The position numbers and the translations under genes were made by a program. From the NCBI GenBank assembly GCA_035361955.1, contig DAOSDC010000002.1, positions 62,001-126,000 of the forward strand: a stretch of 64,000 nucleotides of DNA, read 5' to 3'. Positions 9,074 through 17,592 of this stretch are shown here, one piece after another. The notes beneath the pieces were generated by a model that saw only the letters and a list, made by a program, of their open reading frames with translations, ran no database searches and was not told the origin of the DNA. This stretch comes from UBA6120 sp035361955. Its GTDB lineage: Bacteria; Bacillota_I; Bacilli_A; RFN20; CAG-826. Each line of letters starts with the position of its first letter. The first letter of the stretch is position 1.

Positions 9074-10466
9074 TGATGCTACCTCCACGGCCACCGACGG
9101 TGATTTCAGACACGCGTAGCGTCGGTTGTCCGACGTCGACGGGAATGCTGCCCGAGACGGAACCGCACATGCCTTGGGCCCTTAACAGGTCATTAGCGAC
9201 CATGTCGATTTTTTGTAGAATATCGGCGCCATTACCGATTAAGGTCGCGCCTTTGACGGGTTCGGCGACTTTGCCGTCTCTAATCATGTAGGCTTCATTG
9301 ACCGCGAAGTTGAAATCGCCGGTCGAAGGATTGACGGAACCGCCGCCTAATGATTTAGCGTATAAACCGAATTTCGTCGCCGCGATAATTTCTTCTGGCG
9401 TTGATTTACCGGCGTCGATGTAGGTGTTACTCATCCGCGATGTCGGTTCGTATTTATAGCTTTGCCGACGCGTCGCGCCATTACCTTTGACACCCATGCG
9501 CCGTCCGTTGAAATCGTCGACCAAATATTGTTTCAAAATGCCGTCTTTAATCAAAACGTTCTTTTGGGTCGGATTGCCCTCATCGTCGATGTTACCTGAA
9601 CCCCAAGCATTGGGAATCGTGCCATCGTCGATGGCGGTGACGACCGGATTAGCGATTTGTTGTCCAACTTTATCTGTAAATACTGATAGTTTTTTGGCAA
9701 CAGAAGTTGCTTCAAGCGGGTGACCGCATGCTTCGTGGAAGATGACGCCGCCAAAACCGTTACCGATGACGACCGGCATTTTGCCGCTGGGGCATTCATC
9801 GGCGTGAAGCATTCTAATCGCCGATTTGGCGACTTCAAGCGCTTTGGCTTTATAGTCGATGTCACGGGTGAAAAATTCAAAACCCGCTTGAGCGCCAGGA
9901 CCTTCGAATGTCGATTCGATTTTGCCATTTTCAGCCGCTAAAGCAATCATGGCCATGCGACCACGGGCTCGTTTATCGTGGAATTCTTTGCCATTGGAAT
10001 TGAAGATGACGACTTTCTTGAAGTTGTCCATCATCACCGTTTGTACCCGCACGATGCGCGAATCATGGCTTTGGATGATGCGGCTAGCATCTTTCAAAAG
10101 GGCGATTTTTTCTTCGGTCGGAACCTCATATAGCGGCCGTTCGATTGGATGTAAATCTTTGACACGGACTTTCTTGATTGTTTCGACCTTGACGGCGCGC
10201 GGTCCTTTAAACGACTTGGAAAGCGATTCGGCCAGCGCCGATAAGCCTTTGAGCGAAATGTCATTAGTGTAACCGTAGACACTTTGCAGTTTGTTGAGCA
10301 ACCGGATGCCAGCGCCGTAGCTAAGATTGCTCGAGCTGGCCTCGACTTGTCCGTTTTCAAGCGAAATCGAATTCGAGAGTGTTTCCTCAAGATAGATTTC
10401 GGCGAAATCGGCTCCAGTCGCGGTGGCGATGTTTAGCACCTTTAACGCGATGGTTTTAGAAATCAT
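9066..10466 (-). CDS. tldD: TldD metalloprotease catalytic subunit
   Basis: This is the catalytic subunit of the TldD/TldE protease. The zinc-binding motif HEACGH is at residues 244-249 and is followed by HPLEATSVAKKLSVF. Typical downstream blocks are GNGATRRQSYKYEPTSRMSNTYI and the glycine-rich C-terminal end. The 466-residue length fits. AAGGAGT precedes the ATG at 10466. On the same strand, TATAAT occurs about 30 bases upstream (ATTATA near 10499) without a convincing -35. Known roles in other bacteria include peptide-antibiotic maturation and general proteolysis; nothing local indicates a peptide substrate. Confidence 0.93.
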   Translation of the reverse strand: MISKTIALKVLNIATATGADFAEIYLEETLSNSISLENGQVEASSSNLSYGAGIRLLNKLQSVYGYTNDISLKGLSALAESLSKSFKGPRAVKVETIKKVRVKDLHPIERPLYEVPTEEKIALLKDASRIIQSHDSRIVRVQTVMMDNFKKVVIFNSNGKEFHDKRARGRMAMIALAAENGKIESTFEGPGAQAGFEFFTRDIDYKAKALEVAKSAIRMLHADECPSGKMPVVIGNGFGGVIFHEACGHPLEATSVAKKLSVFTDKVGQQIANPVVTAIDDGTIPNAWGSGNIDDEGNPTQKNVLIKDGILKQYLVDDFNGRRMGVKGNGATRRQSYKYEPTSRMSNTYIDAGKSTPEEIIAATKFGLYAKSLGGGSVNPSTGDFNFAVNEAYMIRDGKVAEPVKGATLIGNGADILQKIDMVANDLLRAQGMCGSVSGSIPVDVGQPTLRVSEITVGGRGGSING

Positions 10467-10552
10467 AATGTACTCCTTATTTTAATAACGTGCGTTAATT
10501 ATATCATAGGCGCACGCGGGCACTTGGACCCGTACGCTCTTATTTTGCTGGT

Positions 10553-10585
10553 TTTTGTCAAAAATAATAGTAAAAAATGACAAAA
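10553..10585. promoter_or_regulatory. Inverted repeat upstream of the orphan gene at 10623
   Basis: TTTTGTCA (10553-10560) and TGACAAAA (10578-10585) form a perfect 8-base inverted repeat with a 17-base A-rich spacer, in the divergent region between tldD and the next gene. It could be an operator or fold as a hairpin. No regulator is assigned. Confidence 0.35.
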
Positions 10586-10622
10586 GCATGAAAAAGCAAC
10601 CACTTGTTGCCATAATAGAACC

Positions 10623-11198
10623 ATGAATTACCATCAAGTCATCGAACAATACAACCGCGACTTACGCGACTTTCGGCTCACATGGGGGCCAACCGACTAT
10701 AAAATGCTGGCCGGTAAAGCCACGACCAGAGGCCGACTTCTTGGTGCATTGTCACGGGGATATTACCAGCGGGAACGCTTATGGAAAAGCGGACAAATAA
10801 CTTATGGGTATTTATATAAAACATATACCGATTTAGATATCTCACGTCCATATTTGGCCTGGTTGCTATTTTCGCCACAAACCGAATTCGAACACAACCC
10901 GACTTTATATGAAGAAATATATCGATTGATCGAAGAGTTTCTTGAACAACGGAGCTCGTCTCGAATTGATCGTAAGCTGATCCATGCACTAGTTAATGAG
11001 GTAACAGAAGCAAAATATTATCCACTACCGGCAAGGTTAACTAAAGGCAAACTCGTTTATGTGACAACGACATATGTCTACCCAGATATCCATACCGAAG
11101 TCAAGTTAGGCATTACCCCGATTATTTTTGCTCCTGAGTTGACTAAGGAAGTGATGTTGTTACCGAATCTATTTTTCCCATTAGATCGAAGAAAATGA
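10623..11198 (+). CDS. Hypothetical protein, orphan family
   Basis: A 191-residue soluble protein with no motif I recognise. It is rich in Tyr, Arg and Leu. The first 80 residues look helical (NYHQVIEQYNRDLRDFRLTW; RGYYQRERLWKSGQITYGYLYKTYTD). A central RPYLAWLLFSP...YEEIYRLIEEFLEQ block is repeated in degenerate form in the pseudogene at 11560. The last 50 residues look beta-rich (KGKLVYVTTTYVYPD). No good ribosome site precedes the ATG, and the leader would be short if CATAAT near 10611 is the -10 box. Coding is supported mainly by length and by the related copy downstream. Confidence 0.55.
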   Translation: MNYHQVIEQYNRDLRDFRLTWGPTDYKMLAGKATTRGRLLGALSRGYYQRERLWKSGQITYGYLYKTYTDLDISRPYLAWLLFSPQTEFEHNPTLYEEIYRLIEEFLEQRSSSRIDRKLIHALVNEVTEAKYYPLPARLTKGKLVYVTTTYVYPDIHTEVKLGITPIIFAPELTKEVMLLPNLFFPLDRRK

Positions 11199-11559
11199 AT
11201 ATGATGTTCTACTACTAAACAATGTTAAAGATGGTTTCCAGCGTTAATGCTTTTTTAATTAATTCGCCGCAATCGTAATACGACTACCAATTCTTCTATG
11301 TAGTAGCTATTAATATTTGGAGTAGGTGTCAAGCATGCATTTTATTAAATTATTCCTTATCATCCCATATTCGCTAATAAAGAACACCAACATGTTAATG
11401 GTCTATAAAATGTGTTTTTTATAATAAACAAAGGTATAAAAAATGCTATATATGTTAAAAAATACGGTACAAAAAGTGTAAATTATTATTGATAAGCATT
11501 CTGTTAGATGACTAACTTAATGTACCGAAAACTATGTTTCACGACGGTGTTGAGAAAAT
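11199..11559. other. AT-rich intergenic stretch
   Basis: About 360 bases, strongly AT-rich, between the orphan gene and its decayed relative. I see no intact reading frame, tRNA or terminator with a T-tract. It may be the eroded 5' part of the duplicated gene. Confidence 0.5.
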
Positions 11560-11766
11560 TAGCGAGCATCAGTGCACTTATCGTGTCCCGGCCTTGCTTG
11601 GATTATCTTTTCACCGTTAAGCGACATTGAGAGCGAACCGATGCAATACGAACAAATCATGATGAAGCTGCAACAATTGCTTGATAAAGAAAAACCGGGT
11701 CGTCATGAGCGTCAATTATTTGACGCTTTGACAAACCCGGTAACAAGCCAAGATGTTTTCCGCTAG
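11560..11766 (+). pseudogene. Decayed paralogue of the 10623 orphan gene
   Basis: The frame starting after a TAG at 11560 reads LAWIIFSPLSDIES, then YEQIMMKLQQLLDKEKPGRHERQLFDALTNPVT. This aligns with LAWLLFSPQTEFEH, then YEEIYRLIEEFLEQRSSSRIDRKLIHALVNEVT of the upstream gene at the same spacing. Only the central third survives: the N-terminal half is replaced by AT-rich sequence and the frame stops at 11766, before the beta-rich end. A GTG at 11572 could initiate a 64-residue peptide, but no ribosome site supports it. A tandem duplication followed by decay is the simplest reading. Confidence 0.6.
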
Positions 11767-11823
11767 CGTAATATTATTTCTTTATCCATCACCAAGGAAA
11801 TCATGTGCGCGCCGTATATCCTT

Positions 11824-12516
11824 TTATGAACCTGCCGGCTGTTTTTTCAACCAGTATTCAAACGCGCGTTTAATATCTTTCGAATCTAAAAACGGGTATA
11901 GGCTATCGATGTCCAAATCGGGATAAGCCCCTTCAATAAATTGATCGACCAGACGCGATAACGCTGCTTGGCTCACAAACGGGGCGAGGGCGACTAGGTA
12001 ATGTCCTAACTCTTTGGACTCAACCGCCTTTTTGAATACGGCGTCGCAATCTTTTTCATCGAGAAACGGCATGATGGCTGGGAGTTTCAGGTTGGCATAA
12101 ACGGGATCACCAGATAGATATTTTTCGATGACTTCATGAATATCATCTTCGTCCATGAACGGCAAAACGCGTAGTAATTGGCGCGTCAGTGAATCGTTGG
12201 AGTCATCATTGAAATAAAAACTTTGATGTGCGCCCATTTTGTGAAGGTGTGGATTCCAATCACGTTTGAGGCGCTCGGCGAATCGTTTGGCAAAAAAAGC
12301 CGTTCTTTTAGCGTTTCGGATTACATCATCTTCAATCGAGTCACACTCTGGATGCTTTGACTCATGTTTCTCTTCTTTAATGTCGTTTTGATCAGAAGCT
12401 TGGTCTTCATCCGTATAAATGATGGTCTCGCCATTTTTCTTGGCTTCATCGGCCTCTTCCTGAGTGACCGGGACATAGACGGTTTGATTATCTTTAATCG
12501 TCTTTTTGAGAATCAT
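11824..12516 (-). CDS. Hypothetical protein with helical PFLDxKD repeats
   Basis: A 230-residue acidic cytosolic protein. Residues 1-35 form a small beta-like unit (KKTIKDNQTVYVPVTQEEADEAKK), then a charged linker. From about residue 115 there are four related helical units, each with a P-F-[LMV]-[DS]-x-[KE]-D-like core (VLPFMDEDDIHEVI; IMPFLDEKDCDAVF; LAPFVSQAALSRLV; LYPFLDSKDIKRAF), spaced about 33-39 residues. A GGAGGT site precedes the ATG. It overlaps the 3' end of the XRE regulator by 23 bases, so the two are coupled and the protein may be the regulator's partner or effector. Confidence 0.65.
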   Translation of the reverse strand: MILKKTIKDNQTVYVPVTQEEADEAKKNGETIIYTDEDQASDQNDIKEEKHESKHPECDSIEDDVIRNAKRTAFFAKRFAERLKRDWNPHLHKMGAHQSFYFNDDSNDSLTRQLLRVLPFMDEDDIHEVIEKYLSGDPVYANLKLPAIMPFLDEKDCDAVFKKAVESKELGHYLVALAPFVSQAALSRLVDQFIEGAYPDLDIDSLYPFLDSKDIKRAFEYWLKKQPAGS

Positions 12517-12961
12517 TATAATTACCTCCTAAGTATTTTAGTTCAGCTAACGATAGCCGACTTTCAAGTTCGCTAATATCGACATCGAGGCGTCCCTCGC
12601 GGATTTCGCGTAAAACCAGAAGCCGTTCAGATGGAGAGAATTGATAGAACACGCTGGGAAGATCGACTGCTAGTTTACCGGAAACGATCTGAGTAATGAC
12701 GAATTCGCGGGCGTGTCCGGCAAAAATGTTATCCGGATCAACTGATATTTCTTCATCAAGACAAAGGATATCTTCGAAGCTCACATGTAGAATGCGCGAG
12801 AGCGCTAAAACCATTTCCAGTGGCGGAACCGCTGCTCCCGTCTCCCATTTTGAGAGTGCTTGACGCGTGATAAACATTTCACCAGCCAACTGGTCTTGCG
12901 ACATATTGGCGGTTTTTCTTAATGAAGCGATTTTGGCGCCGACACGAATCGAATCAATCAT
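12494..12961 (-). CDS. XRE-family helix-turn-helix regulator
   Basis: The N-terminal 65 residues form a Cro/CI-type helix-turn-helix (IASLRKTANMSQDQLAGEMFITRQALSKWETGAAVPP), then LALSRILHVSFEDIL. The C-terminal half is helical and lacks a recognised ligand domain. The start is ATG 12961, preceded by GGAGGG; the longer reading from 13003 has no such site. It is the first gene of a two-gene unit with the repeat protein at 11824. Such regulators often repress their own operon; no operator is assigned. Confidence 0.85.
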   Translation of the reverse strand: MIDSIRVGAKIASLRKTANMSQDQLAGEMFITRQALSKWETGAAVPPLEMVLALSRILHVSFEDILCLDEEISVDPDNIFAGHAREFVITQIVSGKLAVDLPSVFYQFSPSERLLVLREIREGRLDVDISELESRLSLAELKYLGGNYNDSQKDD

Positions 12962-13061
12962 CAGTTCCCTCCGCTTACATGATAGCGAAGCCCAAGGCGG
13001 CATTCACGCAACGCACCGTTGCATATGATTGACGACCATTGGTCCGTATGGTTGTTTTTTG

Positions 13062-13090
13062 TTGCTATTGGACATCATAAATGATACCAT
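13062..13090 (+). promoter_or_regulatory. Possible promoter of rpmE
   Basis: TTGCTA (13062-13067) and TACCAT (13085-13090) are separated by 17 bases, 58 bases before the rpmE start. Both hexamers deviate from consensus, so this is tentative. Confidence 0.35.
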
Positions 13091-13147
13091 GTGTTCGCAA
13101 CTTACTTTAGGCACACTTGATGCTTAAGGCGGAAGGAGAGCACACGT

Positions 13148-13363
13148 ATGAAAAATGGCATTCACCCCAAATACCAAAAAGTGACGGTTACTTGCGTCAC
13201 CTGCGGTACCACGTTTGAAACGGGTTCAACTCTTAAAGAAGTAAGAGTCGACACCTGCAACAACTGCCACCCGTTTTACACCGGCAAACAACGGTTCACG
13301 CAAGCGGATGGACGGGTCGATCGTTTCAACAAAAAATACGGTCTTGACCAAAACAAGAAGTAA
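13148..13363 (+). CDS. rpmE: Ribosomal protein L31 (zinc-binding form)
   Basis: A protein of the 50S subunit near the central protuberance that bridges to the 30S. At 71 residues it has two CxxC pairs (VTCVTCGTTF and DTCNNCHPFY), so it is the zinc-containing form and not the zinc-free paralogue made under zinc starvation. It contains the family signatures HPKYQKVTV and HPFYTGKQ. GGAAGGAG precedes the start. It is monocistronic, with a terminator 20 bases downstream. Confidence 0.96.
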   Translation: MKNGIHPKYQKVTVTCVTCGTTFETGSTLKEVRVDTCNNCHPFYTGKQRFTQADGRVDRFNKKYGLDQNKK

Positions 13364-13382
13364 TAAAGAATTGTTAGAAGAT

Positions 13383-13406
13383 ACCGCCATCCAATGGCGG
13401 TTTTTT
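13383..13406 (+). terminator. Rho-independent terminator of rpmE
   Basis: ACCGCCAT (13383-13390) pairs with ATGGCGGT (13394-13401) across a 3-base loop, followed by TTTTTT. Confidence 0.9.
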
Positions 13407-13425
13407 CATTTATAATGGTGATATT

Positions 13426-15012
13426 ATGAAAAACAAATTTTACATCACGACGCCAATCTATTACCCCTCAGCCCGTCTTCATATCGGCCATGCATACTGC
13501 ACGACTTTGTGCGATGTTTGGGCGCGTTACAAAAGAATGACGGGCAAAGAAACTTATTTCTTAACCGGCACCGATGAACACGGTGAAAAAATCGAGAAAA
13601 ACGCGATTGCTGCAGGCAAAGATCCGCAGACGTTTGTCGATGATATCGTCGTTGGCATTAAGCATTTATGGGAAACGCTTGATATTAGCAATAATGATTT
13701 TATTCGCACAACCGAAAAGCGGCACGAAGATGTCGTCAAACAAATATTTACGCACATGGTCAATCAGGGCGATATCTATCTAGGCCAATATAAAGGTTGG
13801 TACTGTACGCACTGCGAAGCGTTTTGGACCGATACCCAAGTGGGTGAAAAACACGCTTGTCCCGACTGTGGTCGCGACGTGCATACCGCTAGCGAAGAAG
13901 CGTATTTCTTTAAAACATCGAAATACGTCGATCGATTAGTTAAATACTATGAAGACAACCTAAAATTCATCACTCCCGAATCCCGCAAGAATGAAATGAT
14001 TAACACATTCATCAAACCCGGGCTCGAAGATCTATGCGTTTCTAGAACGTCATTCTCTTGGGGCATCCCCCTAAATGAAGATCCCAAACACGTCGTCTAT
14101 GTATGGCTTGACGCTTTGACGAATTATATAACCGCGCTTGGATATAAATCCAGCGACGAAGACTTATTCAAAAAGTTTTGGGAAGACGAACATAGTGAAA
14201 TCGTCCATGTTGTCGGTGCCGACATCACGCGCTTCCACGCGATTTATTGGCCGATGTTTCTCATGGCGCTTGGCATTCGCTTACCCGACCGTCTATTCGT
14301 TCATGGTCTACTGATGATGAAAGATGGCAAGATGTCTAAATCAAAGGGCAATGTCATCGACCCATTCCCATTAATTGAGAAATACGGCACCGATGCCGTT
14401 AGATACTACCTTGTGCGGGAAACGGTGTTTGGAAGCGACGGTCAGTTTACGCCCGAGCAGTTCGTTGAACGCATCAACGTCGATTTAGCCAATGATTTTG
14501 GCAACTTATTAAACCGTACTTTGACGATGATTGAAAAATACTTCGAAGGCGTGATTCCCATTTATGTTGGTAACGTCACGCCATTTGATGAAGATTTATA
14601 TCGTCTTGCGATGACGACGATTAAAGGTTATGAACAAGACCTTGATGACCTAAAAATCACCGAAGCGTTTGTGAAAGTGTTGCAACTTGTTGGCCGCGCG
14701 AATAAATACATCGACGAAACCCAGCCCTGGGCACTTGCTAAAGATGGCGACCACAAACGAGAGCTTGCCAGTGTGATGACCCACCTTTCAAGCGTGCTAT
14801 ATATCGCGGCGACACTACTGCAACCGGTACTGACCAAAGCTCCCAAAGAAGTGTATCGCCAATTAGGCGTTGACCCAGACATTAACCATTATTCATTTGT
14901 GACTAATTTTGGGATTGTCGGGGGCAGTCACGTCAAAAAAGGCAGCCCGTTATTCCCACGATTAGACGCCACCATCGAAGTTCCTTTCATCGCCGACATG
15001 ATGAAGAAGTAA
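13426..15012 (+). CDS. metG: Methionyl-tRNA synthetase
   Basis: This cytosolic enzyme charges tRNA-Met. The class I signature HIGH is at residues 19-22, KMSKS lies in MMKDGKMSKSKGN near residue 302, and the zinc knuckle has two Cys pairs (CTHCEAF and CPDCGR). The anticodon-binding helical domain follows. At 528 residues it lacks the C-terminal EMAP/Arc1p-like dimerisation domain found in longer versions such as that of Bacillus subtilis. A TATAAT at 13411-13416 lies only 9 bases before the ATG, so if it is the -10 box the leader is almost absent; the only ribosome-site candidate is a weak GGTGAT. Confidence 0.97.
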   Translation: MKNKFYITTPIYYPSARLHIGHAYCTTLCDVWARYKRMTGKETYFLTGTDEHGEKIEKNAIAAGKDPQTFVDDIVVGIKHLWETLDISNNDFIRTTEKRHEDVVKQIFTHMVNQGDIYLGQYKGWYCTHCEAFWTDTQVGEKHACPDCGRDVHTASEEAYFFKTSKYVDRLVKYYEDNLKFITPESRKNEMINTFIKPGLEDLCVSRTSFSWGIPLNEDPKHVVYVWLDALTNYITALGYKSSDEDLFKKFWEDEHSEIVHVVGADITRFHAIYWPMFLMALGIRLPDRLFVHGLLMMKDGKMSKSKGNVIDPFPLIEKYGTDAVRYYLVRETVFGSDGQFTPEQFVERINVDLANDFGNLLNRTLTMIEKYFEGVIPIYVGNVTPFDEDLYRLAMTTIKGYEQDLDDLKITEAFVKVLQLVGRANKYIDETQPWALAKDGDHKRELASVMTHLSSVLYIAATLLQPVLTKAPKEVYRQLGVDPDINHYSFVTNFGIVGGSHVKKGSPLFPRLDATIEVPFIADMMKK

Positions 15013-15016
15013 AACA

Positions 15017-15748
15017 ATGAATATTCAACTCGATTCCAAAAATTACGCGACGCTGCAATTATTCGACGAGCAGAAACGCGACCTAATTTTGATTTGTCCG
15101 GGTGGCGGTTATGAATTTGCCTCAAAGCGGGAAGCTAAACCGGTCGCCGATTGTTTTGGTGCGGAAGGCTTTCATACGTGCGTCTATTACTACCGCGAGA
15201 CGAAACTAATCTATCCCGATACAGTTATTGAAGGCAAGCAACTACTCGATATCTTAGTCGCTAACCCGTTAGTCAAACGCATTATCGTGATGGGCTTTTC
15301 CGCGGGCGGTCATCTAGCTGCGTCACTAGCAACCCGATATCCAGATATCGTCAAAGCATCAGTGCTAGCTTATCCGGTCATCACATCGCACATTCGCTAT
15401 CGGCACCCTGGCTCATTCATCAATCTATTAGGCAATGATTTTTCGCAAGGCAAACTTGACGAAGTGTCACTAGAAAAACACATTCCCAAAAAGATGGGAC
15501 CAGTTTTCTTATTCCATACGATGGATGATGGTCTTGTACCTGTTGAGAATAGCATGCTGTTTTTAGGAGCGCTGCGCATGAAACGCATCAAGGCCGAAGG
15601 ACACTTTTTTGAATCAGGTCGGCACGGAGTTTCACTAGCTACCGAAGAAGTAACATTTGATAGTATGGCCCCATCAGATTTCGTCAGGGAATACGGTCAT
15701 CTTAATGTTTGGGTGACGCTTGCCAAAGATTGGCTCAAACGATTATGA
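15017..15748 (+). CDS. Alpha/beta hydrolase (acetyl-xylan-esterase/BD-FAE type)
   Basis: A 243-residue serine esterase. The oxyanion segment LICPGGGYEFASKRE near residue 30, the nucleophile elbow GFSAGGHLA near residue 95, the acid in HTMDDGLVP and the histidine in SGRHGVS make up the triad in the right order. This subgroup removes acetyl or feruloyl groups from carbohydrates, or hydrolyses small esters. There is no signal peptide, so it is cytoplasmic. It lies 4 bases after metG and overlaps rlmCD by ATGA, so the three form one operon. The substrate is inferred only from the family. Confidence 0.85.
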   Translation: MNIQLDSKNYATLQLFDEQKRDLILICPGGGYEFASKREAKPVADCFGAEGFHTCVYYYRETKLIYPDTVIEGKQLLDILVANPLVKRIIVMGFSAGGHLAASLATRYPDIVKASVLAYPVITSHIRYRHPGSFINLLGNDFSQGKLDEVSLEKHIPKKMGPVFLFHTMDDGLVPVENSMLFLGALRMKRIKAEGHFFESGRHGVSLATEEVTFDSMAPSDFVREYGHLNVWVTLAKDWLKRL

Positions 15749-17085
15749 AAATCATCAAAGGTACGTGCGTCGATTATACGCATGACGGACGTGGCATCAT
15801 CAAACACGAAGGTCTGCCTATTTTTGTTGACGGGTTATTTATCGGCGAGGAAGCCGATGTCGAGATTACGTATGAGCGAAAAGATTACGCAGTCGCTAAG
15901 ATTAAGAAACTTTATAAGCTAAGTAAGGACCGAATTGAACCACGCTGCAAGGTGGCAACTGCATGCGGGGGATGTTCGTTTCAAGCACTCGCATATCCCG
16001 CTCAATTAGCATTCAAGAAAAGAAAAGTATCGGAAGCGCTTCGTAAACTAGGCGGCATCGACATTGAAGTGGATGATGTCATTGGGATGGATGATCCATA
16101 TTTTTACCGCAATAAGACGCAGATGCCGCTAGGATATGACCAGCAAAAACGGCTTATTTCCGGATTCTATCGCCGTAGCAGCCATGACATCGTTCCAATT
16201 GATACTTGTTATATCGAGGACGAACGCGCCGCCGGCATCATGAAAAAAATCAAACAAGCGATGAAAGATAATCGCATTGAAGCCTATGACGAAGACAAGC
16301 GTACAGGCGTTATTAGACATGTATTAATTAAGACGAGTCACGCTTTTAATGAAATCATGGCCGTGCTTGTCACTAACGCCGACTCATTTCCCGGTCGTGG
16401 CAATTTAACCAAATCAATTAAAGAAGCTTGTCCTGAAATAACCACGCTTGTTCAAAACATCAACACGCGCGACACAAATGTCATCTTAGGACAAAAAGAG
16501 AATATTTTATATGGCAAAGGTTTCATCCAAGACAAACTCCATGGATTGACTTTTAATATATCAAGCAAGTCTTTCTATCAAGTCAATCCAGTTCAAGCTG
16601 AAGTCTTGTATGACAAAGCTATTGAGTATGCTAACCTAGCAGGAAACGAAATCGTATTGGATGCTTACTGTGGCGTTGGCACAATCAGTCTCATCGCCAG
16701 CAAAAAAGCGAAACAAGTTCTAGGCGTGGAAATCGTTAAAGAGGCGATTGATGACGCAATTAAAAACGCCAAGATAAACAAAATTGAAAATGTCAGATTC
16801 TATGCGCAAGACGTAACTGAATTCATCTCCGAGATCATTGCGAGCAAACAGGCAATCGATGTTGTGATTGTCGATCCACCACGAAAAGGTCTTGACGAGT
16901 CATTCATAAATTCAATCATTAAACTGAAGCCAAAAACATTTGTTTATGTTTCTTGTGAACCTTCAACACTTGCAAGAGATCTCAAATTATTAAGCAAAGC
17001 TTACGAAGTTAAAAAAGTAACGCCTGTGGACATGTTTCCGCAGACATACCACGTTGAGACTATAGTATTGCTTTTTCTTAAGTAA
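15745..17085 (+). CDS. rlmCD: 23S rRNA (uracil-5-)-methyltransferase, RlmCD/RumA type
   Basis: A SAM-dependent enzyme that makes m5U in 23S rRNA. It has an N-terminal TRAM domain (KIIKGTCVDYTHDGRGIIKHEG), an iron-sulfur cluster site (C68, C74, C77 and probably the Cys of DTCYIED), the SAM site LDAYCGVGTISL, and the catalytic Cys404 in YVSCEPSTLARDL. The start at 15745 overlaps the esterase stop; the longer reading from 15709 is unlikely. The last codons (HVETIVLLFLK) recur at 35942 and partly at 19436, so the 3' end is probably an integration site. Related genes are known integration targets of serine-recombinase ICEs in streptococci. Confidence 0.94.
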   Translation: MKIIKGTCVDYTHDGRGIIKHEGLPIFVDGLFIGEEADVEITYERKDYAVAKIKKLYKLSKDRIEPRCKVATACGGCSFQALAYPAQLAFKKRKVSEALRKLGGIDIEVDDVIGMDDPYFYRNKTQMPLGYDQQKRLISGFYRRSSHDIVPIDTCYIEDERAAGIMKKIKQAMKDNRIEAYDEDKRTGVIRHVLIKTSHAFNEIMAVLVTNADSFPGRGNLTKSIKEACPEITTLVQNINTRDTNVILGQKENILYGKGFIQDKLHGLTFNISSKSFYQVNPVQAEVLYDKAIEYANLAGNEIVLDAYCGVGTISLIASKKAKQVLGVEIVKEAIDDAIKNAKINKIENVRFYAQDVTEFISEIIASKQAIDVVIVDPPRKGLDESFINSIIKLKPKTFVYVSCEPSTLARDLKLLSKAYEVKKVTPVDMFPQTYHVETIVLLFLK

Positions 17086-17120
17086 AAATTCAGTTTTTGG
17101 ACCGGGGCCTTTACTCCCCG
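17050..17120 (+). repeat. Left island end: rlmCD 3' tail plus GGACCGGGG stem (direct repeat 1)
   Basis: Bases 17050-17107 match 35943-35998 with few differences, including ACTATAGTATTGCTTT (17059-17074) and GGACCGGGG (17099-17107). The first part is the last codons of rlmCD. After its stop, CGGGG (17103-17107) pairs with CCCCG (17116-17120) around an 8-base loop; no T-tract follows. At the right end the equivalent stem is a real T-arm. I read this as the left attachment site of the island. Confidence 0.7.
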
Positions 17121-17221
17121 CATCTAACTCAAAGCCATCACATAATGGTTTTAAAGATTTTGCCACTTAACGATCAAGCGAATATCACAATTCTGAAGTA
17201 TTTATGTTCTTGTTTGTGTTA

Positions 17222-17227
17222 TATAAT
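17222..17227 (+). promoter_or_regulatory. -10 box of the small repeat-protein gene
   Basis: TATAAT lies 26 bases before the ATG at 17253. No -35 hexamer is recognisable at 16-18 bases. Confidence 0.4.
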
Positions 17228-17252
17228 ATAAAAAACAAATCAGGAGAAAATT

Positions 17253-17465
17253 ATGGCTCAAGCAAATGTTTTTATTGTTAGACAAGAGTACCAGGCCGAT
17301 TACAAAGTTTTTTTTGTTGACCAAGCATATCAAGAAAAAAACGCGGAAATTATCAAGGGTGGGAAACTTGTGAATCAAGAATACCAAGCCAATGTAAAGG
17401 TCTTTATTGTTGATCAAGAATACAAGGCTAACATAAAGATCCTCCGTCAAAACTTTCCAAAATAA
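17253..17465 (+). CDS. Small internally repetitive protein, DUF6150-like
   Basis: A 70-residue protein built from short beta-like repeats: NVFIVRQEYQADYKVF, FVDQAYQEKNAEI, LVNQEYQANVKVF, IVDQEYKANIKIL. The pattern (hydrophobic)-V-x-Q-E-Y-Q-A-[DN]-x-K-V returns about every 14-30 residues. I associate it with short DUF6150 proteins from memory, without certainty. AGGAGA stands at good spacing before the ATG. There is no signal peptide. It is the first gene inside the island, just after the rlmCD tail. Function is unknown. Confidence 0.6.
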   Translation: MAQANVFIVRQEYQADYKVFFVDQAYQEKNAEIIKGGKLVNQEYQANVKVFIVDQEYKANIKILRQNFPK

Positions 17466-17592
17466 ACCAATAAAGTTTCTTGCTCGTAATTGTTATAACA
17501 TTCACGTGACTTGAATCGTAACCAAGTATCGGCCAACGCGATGATGGCGGTGAAAAAATTTTTAGAATGCAAAAAATAAAGAGGTTTTCTAT

